Assembly (NCBI RefSeq): GCF_002950945.1
Contig: NZ_CP012673.1
Span: 930,001-994,000, forward strand
Origin: Sorangium cellulosum
Lineage (GTDB): Bacteria; Myxococcota_A; Polyangia; Polyangiales; Polyangiaceae
DNA: 64,000 bases
Direction: 5' to 3'
Part shown: positions 53,739 to 64,000 of the stretch, one piece after another
Layout of the letters: every line of letters starts with the position of its first letter
Position numbering within the stretch: position 1 is the first letter of the stretch
Position numbers and translations under genes: made by a program
The notes under the pieces: generated by a model
What the model was told of the DNA's origin: nothing
What the model saw: the letters and a program-made list of their open reading frames with translations, nothing else
Databases searched by the model: none

Positions 53739-54884
53739 ATGGCCTTGCGCGTCGCCCTCTGGGGCCCTCTCCCTCCGCCCGCCGGCGGCCTCACGCGGTG
53801 GGTGCAGAACTACCTCGCTGCGGCGCCCGCCGCCGGCATCGAGGCGGAGGTGATCGATAGCTCGCCCCGCGCCGCCGGCGTCGACACCACGAGCCGGTTT
53901 CGCCCTGCGCGCGTGCTCCGGGCGACCCATTCCCTCCTCCAGCTGCGCCGCGTCCTGGCGCAGCGCCGGCCGGACGTCGTCCATCTGTGCACGACCCTGT
54001 TCTGGGCGACCGCTCGCGAGGGCCTCGCGCTCGAGCTGTGCCACCGGGCGGGCGTGCCCTCCGTGCTCCACGTGCACATGTCGACGCAGATCATCGCCTG
54101 GCACCGCGCCCTGCGCTGGCCGTCGCGGCAGGGCGTGCGCGCCGTGATCGAGCGCGCCTCGGCGGTCGTCACCATGTCCGAGGAGCTGAACGTGTACCTC
54201 CAGGACCTGCTCCCGGACGGCCGCATCGTCTACATCCCGAACCCCGTCAACACGGACCGCTTCTATCCCGCCGCCGCGCCCGGCCTGGCGGACCGGCCGC
54301 TGCGGGTGCTCTTCGCCGGTCTGATCGCGGAGACCAAGGGCTTCCTGGAGCTCGCGCGGGCCGTGCTCGCCGTCGACGGCGTGACCCTCGTGGTGGCCGG
54401 GTCGCGCAGCATCGGGTCCACCGCCGAGTCCGACCGGCGTATCGAGCACGCGCTCGGGCAGCTCGAGCGCCAGGGCCGCCTGGAGCTGCTCGGCGACGTG
54501 CCCGCGGCCGCGATGCCCGCGACCTACCGCGACGTGGACGTCTTCTGTCTGCCGAGCCACGCCGAGGGCCTGCCCAACGCGTTGCTCGAGGCCATGGCCT
54601 GCGGCCTTCCCTGCGTGATCACGCCGGTCGGCGGCATGCTCGGGGTCGTCGAGGGCGAAAGCGGCCCCGCGGCCCTGGTCGTGCCGGTGGGGGACGAGAC
54701 GGCGCTGGCGGGCGCGCTCCGCTCCCTGCGCGACGCCCCTCCGCTCCGGGCGCGGCTCGGCGCGGCCGCGCGCCAGCGCGCCGTGTGCCGCTACACCAGC
54801 CGGACGGTCGTGGAGGAGTATGCGGCGCTCTATGCGCGGCTGCGGGGAGCCAACGCCGTCCACCATCGCGCCCTCTGGGCGTGA
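53739..54884 (+). CDS. Family 4-like glycosyltransferase
   Basis: A 381-residue GT-B enzyme. The N-terminal GT4-like domain starts MALRVALWGPLPPPAGGLTRW, with a typical glycine-rich loop and RRPDVVHLCTT; the C-terminal domain has LRVLFAGLIAETKGFLELARA, a YRDVDVFCLPSHAEGLPNALLEAMACGLPCVIT signature with E-x7-E, and a final helix. Such enzymes extend polysaccharides or glycans from nucleotide sugars. ATG 53739 was chosen because it starts the conserved first strand. It stands alone, so the glycan is unknown. Confidence 0.9.
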   Translation: MALRVALWGPLPPPAGGLTRWVQNYLAAAPAAGIEAEVIDSSPRAAGVDTTSRFRPARVLRATHSLLQLRRVLAQRRPDVVHLCTTLFWATAREGLALELCHRAGVPSVLHVHMSTQIIAWHRALRWPSRQGVRAVIERASAVVTMSEELNVYLQDLLPDGRIVYIPNPVNTDRFYPAAAPGLADRPLRVLFAGLIAETKGFLELARAVLAVDGVTLVVAGSRSIGSTAESDRRIEHALGQLERQGRLELLGDVPAAAMPATYRDVDVFCLPSHAEGLPNALLEAMACGLPCVITPVGGMLGVVEGESGPAALVVPVGDETALAGALRSLRDAPPLRARLGAAARQRAVCRYTSRTVVEEYAALYARLRGANAVHHRALWA

Positions 54885-54982
54885 AATAGCCGTGAAATAG
54901 CGCTGTCGTGCCTGCCCGGTTATCCCTCTGTCAAACAAAACCGCCGGGCCCGGACACGAGGCCAGGCATGATGGAGGAGATC

Positions 54983-55519
54983 ATGATTCAGCAGGATCAG
55001 GACCCCGCGATCGGCAGCGCTGCCCCCGTTGAGAAGGCCGCCGCGCAGCAGCCGGTGTGTTTCGAGCTCGACCCGGGGATGAAGTACATCGTGAAAGCGA
55101 TGGGGGTGTCGGGACCCGCGACGCTGCTCGGAGAGATCTACTCGATCCAGGAGCCCGGCGGCATTACCGAGTATTTCGTGGTCAACGCGGCGCTGCCCGC
55201 CGGCTCGACGTCGATCAAGATCTCCGCGGTGAGCGCCTCGTCGGCGCCGTCGAGCTTCACCTTCCAGACCAGCTCGGTGCAGTTCGGCTCGATCACTCCC
55301 CCCGCCGCCAGCAGCACGCTGTTCGTGGACAGCACCAAGCACATCGGGCTCGTCTGGAACTTCACGCAGAACCAGGGCATCTGGAGCGGGAGCGCGACCT
55401 GGTACAACAATAGCGGTAGCCTCATCAGCATCGGCGCGGGCTCCGCCGTCACGTTGACCAACAACAAGCTGGACAACCAGCTCGTCTACCGGGCCACGAA
55501 CTCGAGCCCGAGCCAGTAG
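54983..55519 (+). CDS. Unknown protein with beta-rich C-terminus
   Basis: A 178-residue protein without signal peptide or membrane helix. The first about 25 residues are Gln/Ala/Pro-rich, followed by a beta-rich, Ser/Thr/Asn-rich segment (FTFQTSSVQFGSITPPAAS, IGLVWNFTQNQGIWSGSATWYNNSG). Three starts are possible, at 54968, 54971 and 54983; the last has GGAGGAG just upstream. It resembles no family I can name with confidence; a lectin-like or cytolysin-like beta-sandwich is possible. It is convergent with the kinase at 55541. Confidence 0.55.
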   Translation: MIQQDQDPAIGSAAPVEKAAAQQPVCFELDPGMKYIVKAMGVSGPATLLGEIYSIQEPGGITEYFVVNAALPAGSTSIKISAVSASSAPSSFTFQTSSVQFGSITPPAASSTLFVDSTKHIGLVWNFTQNQGIWSGSATWYNNSGSLISIGAGSAVTLTNNKLDNQLVYRATNSSPSQ

Positions 55520-55540
55520 CCCCGGGCCGTGCGCGCGCCC

Positions 55541-58264
<2,724 letters not shown>

Positions 58265-58321
58265 TGGTTCCCCTGCGGCGAGCGTAGCTGCGTGCTGCTG
58301 CCGGTAATATAGGGCACGCCC

Positions 58322-59260
58322 ATGGGACGGCTGAAGCGCCACGCGCCCGAGGAGCTCTTCCTTCTGCGCTCGCGGTGCCTGATCGGGCGCTCCTCGACGT
58401 GCGACGTGCGGTTCGACGACGCGCGCATCTCCGGCGAACACGCCTGTGTGCGCTGGACGGGCGACGGCTGGGAGCTCCGCGACCTGGCCAGCAAGAACGG
58501 CGTCTTCGTCCGCAACCACCGCGTCGCCGCGGGCGAGCGCATCCTCCTCGCCGCGGGCGACGGGTTCACGCTGGGCGATCCGGGCGCGAGCGCGTTCCGG
58601 TTCACGCTGGTGGAGGCGGCGCCGCCCGTGGCGAGCGCCCTGCACGTGGCGAGCGGCGCCGTGCGCGAGTCGACCGCGGGCCTGCTCGTGCTGCCGGACG
58701 ACAACCACCCCCGGGTGAGCCTGATCGAGGGGCGCAACGGCCGCTGGATGCTGGAGGCCGAGGGCGAGGTGCGCGCCGCCGAGGACCGGGAGATCGTGGT
58801 GGTGGACGGGGAGGCCTGGAGCCTCGACCTGCCGGCGCTCACGGGCCCCACGCTCGACGGCGACGCGGCGGCGGCGCAGCCGGCGGGCCGTCCGCTGATC
58901 GACTCCATCACGTTGCGCTTCCGCGTCAGCCGGGACGAGGAGCGCGTGGAGATCACGATCCTCCACCGCGGCGGCGAGCTTCACTTGCCGGCGCGCAGCC
59001 ACCATTACCTCCTGCTGACGCTGGCGCGCGCCCGGCTCGCGGACGCCGGCGCGCAGCCAGCCCAGCAGGGCTGGCGCGATCGGGACGAGCTCTGCCGCAT
59101 GCTCGCCATGGACGAGTACCGCCTCAACGTCGACGTGTGCCGCGCGCGCAAGCAGTTCCTGGCGGCCGGCGTTCACGGCGCCGCGAACCTGGTCGAGCGC
59201 CGGCCCGGCACCGGGCGCATCCGGCTCGGGGTCGGGCGCGTCGAGATCGAGCGGGCGTAG
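58322..59260 (+). CDS. FHA-domain protein with C-terminal winged-helix-like region
   Basis: A 312-residue protein. Residues about 8-95 are an FHA domain with conserved GRSSTCDV, ISGEHA and SKNGVFV, which binds phosphothreonine. A middle beta region follows, and the C-terminal part (about 225-305; YLLLTLARARLADAG, WRDRDELCRMLAMDEYRLNVDVCRARKQF) resembles a winged-helix DNA-binding or transcription-regulator domain. It starts 57 bp from the divergent kinase, so that kinase is the obvious candidate to phosphorylate or signal to it. This pairing is typical of myxobacterial phospho-signalling. Confidence 0.85.
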   Translation: MGRLKRHAPEELFLLRSRCLIGRSSTCDVRFDDARISGEHACVRWTGDGWELRDLASKNGVFVRNHRVAAGERILLAAGDGFTLGDPGASAFRFTLVEAAPPVASALHVASGAVRESTAGLLVLPDDNHPRVSLIEGRNGRWMLEAEGEVRAAEDREIVVVDGEAWSLDLPALTGPTLDGDAAAAQPAGRPLIDSITLRFRVSRDEERVEITILHRGGELHLPARSHHYLLLTLARARLADAGAQPAQQGWRDRDELCRMLAMDEYRLNVDVCRARKQFLAAGVHGAANLVERRPGTGRIRLGVGRVEIERA

Positions 59261-59462
59261 GCGGGTCGTCCTGGCGCGCGGCGCGCCCCGGCGTCCGACG
59301 GAGCCTCCGAGTCGCCAGGTCGTCGCGCCGGACACACGCGCGCGGGCGGGCAGCCACAGAGTCGGCGAATTCACGAATGATTTCGCGGGCCAAGGCGCGG
59401 CCTGCGCCTTGCCATGAGGAGGTGCGAGACGGGGACTCCCCGGGATGCGGAGGAATGCTTCC

Positions 59463-60104
59463 ATGGCGACGAAGACGACTCGGAGGACGATGTTTCTGGC
59501 GCTCTGCGCGGTGGTGCTCGCGGGCTGCGGCGAGCGGCAGGAGGCGCGGCCTGCGGCGCCGATGGCGGCCGCGGGGATCGCGGCGGCGCCTGGCCCCGAG
59601 GCGCCCGTCGCGGCGACCGCCGCGCCCGTGCCCGCGCCGGTGACGGTGGCGGCGCCGGCGACGGCGACGGCGACGGCGGCCGCGCCGGACGCACGCGCGG
59701 CGGAGGGCAAGGGGAGCGAGGGGAGCAGGGCGAGCAGGGCGAGCAAGGAGCAGGGCAAGGGGGTGGCGGAGCTGAAGGTGAAGCGGCTCGTGCTCGCGGA
59801 GGGCGTGAAGGACCGGGAGCCGGTGGAGCCGGGGACGACGTTCCGCGCGCCGGAGACCGAGCGGCTCTATGCGTTCATCGAGGTCGAGAACCGGGGTGAG
59901 GTGAGCGGGGAAGTGACGGTGTCGTTCGTCCCGCCCGACGGCGGGGCTCCGGTGGGCAACGTGACGCTCGAGGTCGGCACGTCGCCGCGGTGGCGGACGT
60001 GGGCGTTCACGCGCGGGGCGCGCAAGGCCGGGGCGTGGACCGCGGTCGTGCGGTCGGAGACGGGCGAGGAGCTCGCGCGCGCGCCGTTCGAGGTGACGCT
60101 GTAG
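59463..60104 (+). CDS. DUF2914-like lipoprotein
   Basis: A 213-residue protein with lipobox VVLAGCGER, an Ala/Pro/Thr-rich linker (about 30-95) and a C-terminal DUF2914-type beta domain (LVLAEGVKDREPVEPGTTF, LYAFIEVENRGEVSGEVTV, RWRTWAFTRGARKAGAWTAVVRS). ATG 59463 was preferred over ATG 59445 because GGAGGA (59449-59454) lies eight bases upstream. The family is common in proteobacteria, often as a periplasmic domain of unknown binding role. It is convergent with the following gene. Confidence 0.8.
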   Translation: MATKTTRRTMFLALCAVVLAGCGERQEARPAAPMAAAGIAAAPGPEAPVAATAAPVPAPVTVAAPATATATAAAPDARAAEGKGSEGSRASRASKEQGKGVAELKVKRLVLAEGVKDREPVEPGTTFRAPETERLYAFIEVENRGEVSGEVTVSFVPPDGGAPVGNVTLEVGTSPRWRTWAFTRGARKAGAWTAVVRSETGEELARAPFEVTL

Positions 60105-60137
60105 CCGGGTCGCCGGCCGGCCGATGCCCTCGCCCTC

Positions 60138-62249
60138 TCAGGTACCGGCGCCGCTGCCGGGCACCTCGGCCCTCACGGGGATCTCCTGCGCTTCCAGCCC
60201 CTCGAGCGCCGCCTGGCCCGACAGCGCGTCGAGGCTCGCGCGCGCGTCGCGCAGGTAGCCGTTGAAGAACGCGGCGAGGTAGCCCGTCGCGAGCGCCTGC
60301 TGCTCGCGCCGCGAGAGCTCGGCCGGGGCGTCGAGCGGCCCGGCGAGGCCGAGCGAGGTCGCGTAGCCGAAATGGTTCGCGCCCGGCAGGGTCACGAGGT
60401 GCTTCGGCGCGCGCGCGCGCTCGTAGAGCGCCGCGGGGGAGCCGGCGGCGACGGGGTCCGCGGTGCCGTGGACGATGAGCACGGGGCGGGGCGCGAGCGC
60501 GTCGATCGGCGGCGCTCGCTCGGGCTCGCCCGCGGGCGCGAGCAGCGCGACGGCGCGGATGTGGAACGGGGACGCCGCGTCGAGCGAGAGCGCGAGGGCG
60601 GCCTGCGCGCCGAGCCCGTGGCCGAGGAGGCCCGCGCGGTCGAAGTCGGCGAGGAGCGGGCCGCGCGACCCGGCCCGGAGGTGCGAGAGCGCGTCCCGGA
60701 GGACCGCGGCGCGGCGCAGGGGCGCGGCGTCGGGCGCGAGCCACGAGAGGTCCGGCGCGATCACCGCGAAGCCCCAGCGCGCGAGGTGCGCCATGATGCC
60801 GGCGAGCTGACGGTAGTCCTGGCCGATGTCCGCGGGCGCCCCGGGCGCGACCGCGCTGGCGCGGAGCCGCCGCTCGTGGGCGATCGCGACGACCGGGAAC
60901 GGGCCTCCCGGAGAGAGCGGCGCTTCCTCGCCGTCCGCCAGTGCGGGGTAGTAGAGCAGCGCGGCGATGGTCTCAGGGCAGCGATAGATCTCGCCCTGGA
61001 ACGGCCAGGTGCTCGGGTAGCGCGCGTCCTCCGAGAGCGAGAGCGCGTGGATGCGCCGGAACCCGGCCCGGTGAGGTCCGGCGCGCAGCTGCGGCGCGGC
61101 GCCGGTCCGGCGCGGCGCCGGTGATGGCGGCGCGGCGGCCGGCGAAGGCGCCGGCGCAGCGGCCGCTGAGGGCGCCGGCGCGGAGGCCGGCGAGGGCGCC
61201 GGCGCGGAGGCCGGCGAGGGCGCCGGCGCAGCGGCCGCTGAGGGCGCCGGCGCGGAGGCCGGCGAGGGCGCCGGCGCGGAGGCCGGCGAGGGCGCCCGCG
61301 CTGGCGAGGGGGCGGCTGCCGCGGCAGGAGGCGCGCCGCGCAGGATCACACGCCGCGACCAGAGCTCGCCGTCGCGCGCGAGATGGACGACCTGCTCCCC
61401 GGCGCGCACGACAAGCTCGAGCCGCCCGAGCGGTCGGCTCGCGATCGCGGACACCACGTCGCACCGGCCCAGGTCGGTGGCGAGCACCGTTGGCCCACGG
61501 AAGCGCGCCCCGCGCGTGTCGTCGCGACACCAGCGGGCGATCCCCACGCCCGCGAGCGGCGAGAGCAGCTCGAGCGCGCTCCCGCCGCCGGACGTGGTCT
61601 CCAGCAGCGCCGGTGCCCCGCGGACCCCGGAGACCACCTCCTCCGGGCCGCGCCACGCCGCGCCAGCGCCGGGAGGCCGCGAGAAGAGCAGCAGGCGATC
61701 GCCGAGGCGCGCGACGACCACGAGGTCGCCGGGAGCGCCGCCCTGGCGCTGGATCAACGCGACCGCCTCGACGGGACCGAGGTCCGCGCCGAAGATCGCC
61801 GGCCCACGCCAGCCGAGCTCCGCGGTGTCGTTGTCGCGGTGGTAGTGCGCGATCCCGCCGCTCGCGTGCGGGACCACGAGCTCGAAGTTGCCCCTGCCGC
61901 CGGAGCCGCCCTGGATCAGCGCGGGGTCGCCGGCAGCGCCCTCCGCGAAGATGCGCGGCTCGCTCCACGACGGCGCGCTCGCGGGGGCGCACCAGAACGC
62001 GGCCAGCCGATCCCCGGCGCGCACCACCACCTCGAGGTGGCCCGGATCGCCGAAGTTGCTCTGGATGAGCGATACCGCCCCGACGGGGCCGAGGCCTTCG
62101 GCGAACGTCGCCGCGCGGTACCACGGCCCGGAGGCCTGCTCGCGCCGGTGGTGCTCGACGCCGGACGGCGCATCGGCGGCGGGCAGGACGAGCTCGAGCG
62201 TGCCGCGCGCGGCGCATTGCAGGAAGAAACCGCTGGTCGTGGTGGGCAT
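60138..62249 (-). CDS. Beta-propeller/alpha-beta-hydrolase fusion lacking the nucleophile serine
   Basis: A 703-residue protein without signal peptide. The N-terminal half (about 1-300) holds repeated propeller-like units (LELVLPAADAPSGVEHHRRE, LEVVVRAGDRLAAFWC, FELVVPHASGGIAHYHRD). An Ala/Pro/Ser-rich linker (about 310-375) joins a hydrolase domain similar to chlorophyllase/PET-hydrolase relatives: AHLARWGFAVIAPDLSW, then LLGHGLGAQAAL. The serine expected in GHSxG is glycine (G545), while the aspartate (HGTADPV) and histidine (GANHFGY) remain. The hydrolase is therefore probably inactive and may bind ligand only. Confidence 0.8.
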   Translation of the reverse strand: MPTTTSGFFLQCAARGTLELVLPAADAPSGVEHHRREQASGPWYRAATFAEGLGPVGAVSLIQSNFGDPGHLEVVVRAGDRLAAFWCAPASAPSWSEPRIFAEGAAGDPALIQGGSGGRGNFELVVPHASGGIAHYHRDNDTAELGWRGPAIFGADLGPVEAVALIQRQGGAPGDLVVVARLGDRLLLFSRPPGAGAAWRGPEEVVSGVRGAPALLETTSGGGSALELLSPLAGVGIARWCRDDTRGARFRGPTVLATDLGRCDVVSAIASRPLGRLELVVRAGEQVVHLARDGELWSRRVILRGAPPAAAAAPSPARAPSPASAPAPSPASAPAPSAAAAPAPSPASAPAPSPASAPAPSAAAAPAPSPAAAPPSPAPRRTGAAPQLRAGPHRAGFRRIHALSLSEDARYPSTWPFQGEIYRCPETIAALLYYPALADGEEAPLSPGGPFPVVAIAHERRLRASAVAPGAPADIGQDYRQLAGIMAHLARWGFAVIAPDLSWLAPDAAPLRRAAVLRDALSHLRAGSRGPLLADFDRAGLLGHGLGAQAALALSLDAASPFHIRAVALLAPAGEPERAPPIDALAPRPVLIVHGTADPVAAGSPAALYERARAPKHLVTLPGANHFGYATSLGLAGPLDAPAELSRREQQALATGYLAAFFNGYLRDARASLDALSGQAALEGLEAQEIPVRAEVPGSGAGT
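61140..61310 (-). repeat. APAPS/ASAPAPS repeat region in the propeller-hydrolase gene
   Basis: Tandem copies of a GC-rich unit (about 24 bp) encode a linker of alternating Ala, Pro and Ser (SPASAPAP, SAAAAPAP). Copies differ in three places, and two larger blocks are duplicated. Length variation between strains is likely. Confidence 0.75.
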
Positions 62250-62361
62250 GGCGTGGTGATCGGGGGCGGAGCGGCGCTTACCTAAGCATCTCCTCGAGCC
62301 GGTCGCCCGCCCGGAAGGTCTGCGTCGCGGCGGAGCGCCGGGGCACCGCGGCGCCCGGAGA

Positions 62362-63240
62362 CTACTCGCGGAAGAGGCTGCTGACGGCCAGATGGAGCTG
62401 ACTCCGGACGATGCCGACGACGCTCTCCACCTCGGCCCGTTCGATGCCGAGCCGTTGCCCGAGCAGCTCCTGCATTCCTTTCAGGAGCGCCTCGCGGCCC
62501 CGCGTCACCCAGCGCGCGGCCGTGGCGCGGTGGACCCCGTAGACGGCGGCGATCTTGTCGATGCCGAGCCCGTCCAGGAAGTAGAGGCGCAGCACGTTGC
62601 GCTCGTCCGCGGGCAATCCGGCGAACGCGTCCTTCAACGCCTGAGAGACCTCGTCCCGGTAATGCGCTTTCAGAAAGGCGAGCTCGGGATCCGGCGCGGA
62701 GTGCTCCCTGGCGTCGTCGAGCTCCGCCCCTGCGGTCAGGTGGTCATGCCGCTTCTGCTTGAGGGCGTTGAGCGCCGTCCGGATCGTGGCCACGCGCACC
62801 CAGCCGCCCAGGGGGCCTCGGCCCGCGTAGTCGCCGATCTTGGGGGGGGCGCCGGTCCGGCCGACGATCAGCTTCTCCAGGACCTCCTGGCGCAGCTCGT
62901 CGCGCTGGGCGGGCGGGACGTTCAGGCCGCGCAGCGCCGCATCGAGGTCGGCCTCGTGGCGGGAGAGGAACGCCTCGACCGCACCCGGCGCCCGCTCCCC
63001 GCAGGCACAGGCGAGGTACAGGTCCGCGGCGTGGAGCGCCGAGAGGTGCGCCCCCGGCGCGCCGAGGTCCGGCAGGTGGCGCGCGACGTGCCGCAGGAAC
63101 GAGGGGACCGAGACCTGGAGTCCGGGCCACGATCGCCGGCCCTCCTCGACGAGCCCGGCGAGGGCCCTGTCCACCTCGTCGCCCCCGCCCAGGCCGGCTT
63201 CTTCCCGGAGGGAGCGGATCGGAAGCCGCGCGTCGCTCAT
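62362..63240 (-). CDS. Sigma-70-family RNA polymerase sigma factor (myxobacterial type)
   Basis: A 292-residue protein. An N-terminal extension of about 85 residues precedes region 2 (about 87-165; QRDELRQEVLEKLIV, WVRVATIRTALNALKQ) and region 4 (about 215-275; GLPADERNVLRLYFLDGLGIDKIAAVYGVHRATAARWVTRGREALL). The size and the extension fit the myxobacterial ECF-like sigma factors that are often encoded next to kinase or TPR genes. It follows the TPR gene on the same strand after 34 bp, so it is probably its co-transcribed partner. No anti-sigma gene is seen. Confidence 0.88.
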   Translation of the reverse strand: MSDARLPIRSLREEAGLGGGDEVDRALAGLVEEGRRSWPGLQVSVPSFLRHVARHLPDLGAPGAHLSALHAADLYLACACGERAPGAVEAFLSRHEADLDAALRGLNVPPAQRDELRQEVLEKLIVGRTGAPPKIGDYAGRGPLGGWVRVATIRTALNALKQKRHDHLTAGAELDDAREHSAPDPELAFLKAHYRDEVSQALKDAFAGLPADERNVLRLYFLDGLGIDKIAAVYGVHRATAARWVTRGREALLKGMQELLGQRLGIERAEVESVVGIVRSQLHLAVSSLFRE

Positions 63241-63274
63241 CCGAGCGTCCGCCTCTCACGGAGGCGAGCGTGCA

Positions 63275-64000
63275 TCAAGGCGGGAGTGGATGCGCCGACA
63301 GCCATGCTTCGATCTCGGCGATGTCTCTCGCCATCTCGCTGCCGCCGCCCCGTGCCACCTCGAGCGCTTCGGCCGCCAGGGCGCGTGCCCGCCTACGATC
63401 CCGGCCGATTTTCCACAAGGTGTCTGCCACCTGCCCCCGGATGCTCACTCGAGCGCTCCGCCCGATGGAGTAGGAGTCCGTGATCGGGCGCGACTCTGCG
63501 ATGGCGAGCGACCGCTCCAGGAACGGCAGGCCCTTCTCCGGATGCCCCAGCCTGTCGTGCGCCTGCCCGAGCACGACCAGGGTATTGGCGAGGTCGGGGT
63601 GATCCGGGCCGAGGAGCTTCTCCTCGATCGGCAGCGCCCGCTCCGCGCACGCGAGCTGCTTGTCGACCTCGTGAAGCTCGCCGTAACTGATGGCCATGTT
63701 CTTCAGGATGTAGACCATCTCCGGGTGCTCCGCGCCCACCGCCCGCTCCTGGAGCTCTCGCGCGCGCTGGAGCAGCGTGATGGCGTCGCGCGGGTCCCTG
63801 TGCAGGTTCGATAGAGCGATGAGCGTCTTGATCAGCACCGGGTGGTCCGGCCCGAAGGCGCGCTCCTGGATGGCGAGGGCGCGCGCGGTGAGCGGGATCC
63901 CCTCGGCGCTCCGCGCGGACATGTACAGGATGAACGAGATCGCGTTGAGCGATGCCGCGAGATCCGGATGGTCCGGGCCGAGGAGCCGCTCCTGGATGGC
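63275..64000 (-). CDS. TPR-rich C-terminus of larger protein (runs off window)
   Basis: The frame stays open to the window edge, so the visible 241 residues are only the C-terminal part. It consists of kinesin-light-chain-type TPR units of about 42 residues, each with a GPDHPDL or GAEHPEM turn (IQERAFGPDHPVLIKTLIALSNLH, ERAVGAEHPEMVYILKNMAISYGELH, EEKLLGPDHPDLANTLVVLGQAHDRLG). In myxobacteria such arrays often follow a Ser/Thr kinase domain, and the adjacent sigma gene fits that pairing. The N-terminal domain lies outside the window, so the kinase guess is inference. Confidence 0.8.
   Translation of the reverse strand, partial: AIQERLLGPDHPDLAASLNAISFILYMSARSAEGIPLTARALAIQERAFGPDHPVLIKTLIALSNLHRDPRDAITLLQRARELQERAVGAEHPEMVYILKNMAISYGELHEVDKQLACAERALPIEEKLLGPDHPDLANTLVVLGQAHDRLGHPEKGLPFLERSLAIAESRPITDSYSIGRSARVSIRGQVADTLWKIGRDRRRARALAAEALEVARGGGSEMARDIAEIEAWLSAHPLPP

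Noticed and set aside
58265..59758. N-terminal extension of the kinase-SUMF1 frame across the FHA gene
   Set aside because: It overlaps a gene with a clear FHA domain; the GTG at 58264 or ATG at 58174 is a better start.

Overview
The window is very GC-rich chromosomal DNA from a myxobacterium, most likely of the Sorangium/Polyangium type. The reasons are a tail of a Hanks-type kinase at the left edge, two complete Ser/Thr kinases (one fused to a sulfatase-modifying-factor domain), three secreted proteins ending in MYXO-CTERM-like anchors, many lipoproteins of unknown function, TPR proteins and two myxobacterial-style sigma factors. The taxonomic call is an inference; no rRNA or tRNA gene was seen.

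Layout. 0-5.3 kb: kinase tail, a two-gene AAA ATPase plus PIN-nuclease-like module (430-2356), and a shortened Bat-type pair (DUF58 and VWA). 5.6-18.2 kb: zinc alcohol dehydrogenase, a run of envelope proteins (VWA lipoprotein, Cys-rich and BNR proteins with sorting tails), and a large cyclase-like/STAND-like/TPR protein whose P-loop has lost its lysine. 18.5-29.9 kb: repeat-bearing membrane hydrolase, TPR protein, PEGA kinase, fused trehalose-6-phosphate synthase/phosphatase, parallel beta-helix protein, Maf pyrophosphatase, an elaborate inverted microsatellite array, and MgtE. 30-41 kb: lipoproteins, phosphatase, PurU, homocysteine methyltransferase-like enzyme, sedolisin protease, a decayed Rpn-type nuclease gene beside a hydrolase and a hydrolase remnant, L,D-transpeptidase, and two more repeat elements.

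41-48.6 kb: unknown proteins, including a frameshifted TPR/kinase-like locus, a tandem pair of paralogous cysteine-motif lipoproteins and a translationally coupled three-gene envelope operon; base composition is visibly less GC-rich from about 44.2 to 48.7 kb. 49-53.4 kb: a copper module made of a CorE-like ECF sigma factor with a C-terminal cysteine-rich tail, a cupredoxin, a His-rich lipoprotein, a TolC/CusC-like channel and a Tat-exported multicopper oxidase. 53.7-64 kb: glycosyltransferase, a divergent kinase/FHA pair, a DUF2914 lipoprotein, a beta-propeller/hydrolase fusion lacking its nucleophile serine, and a sigma factor beside a TPR protein that runs off the right edge.

The best candidates for something new are the AAA-PIN module, the nested inverted repeat at 28.15-28.46 kb, the coupled operon at 46.3-48.6 kb, and the ways in which the copper module differs from known ones.
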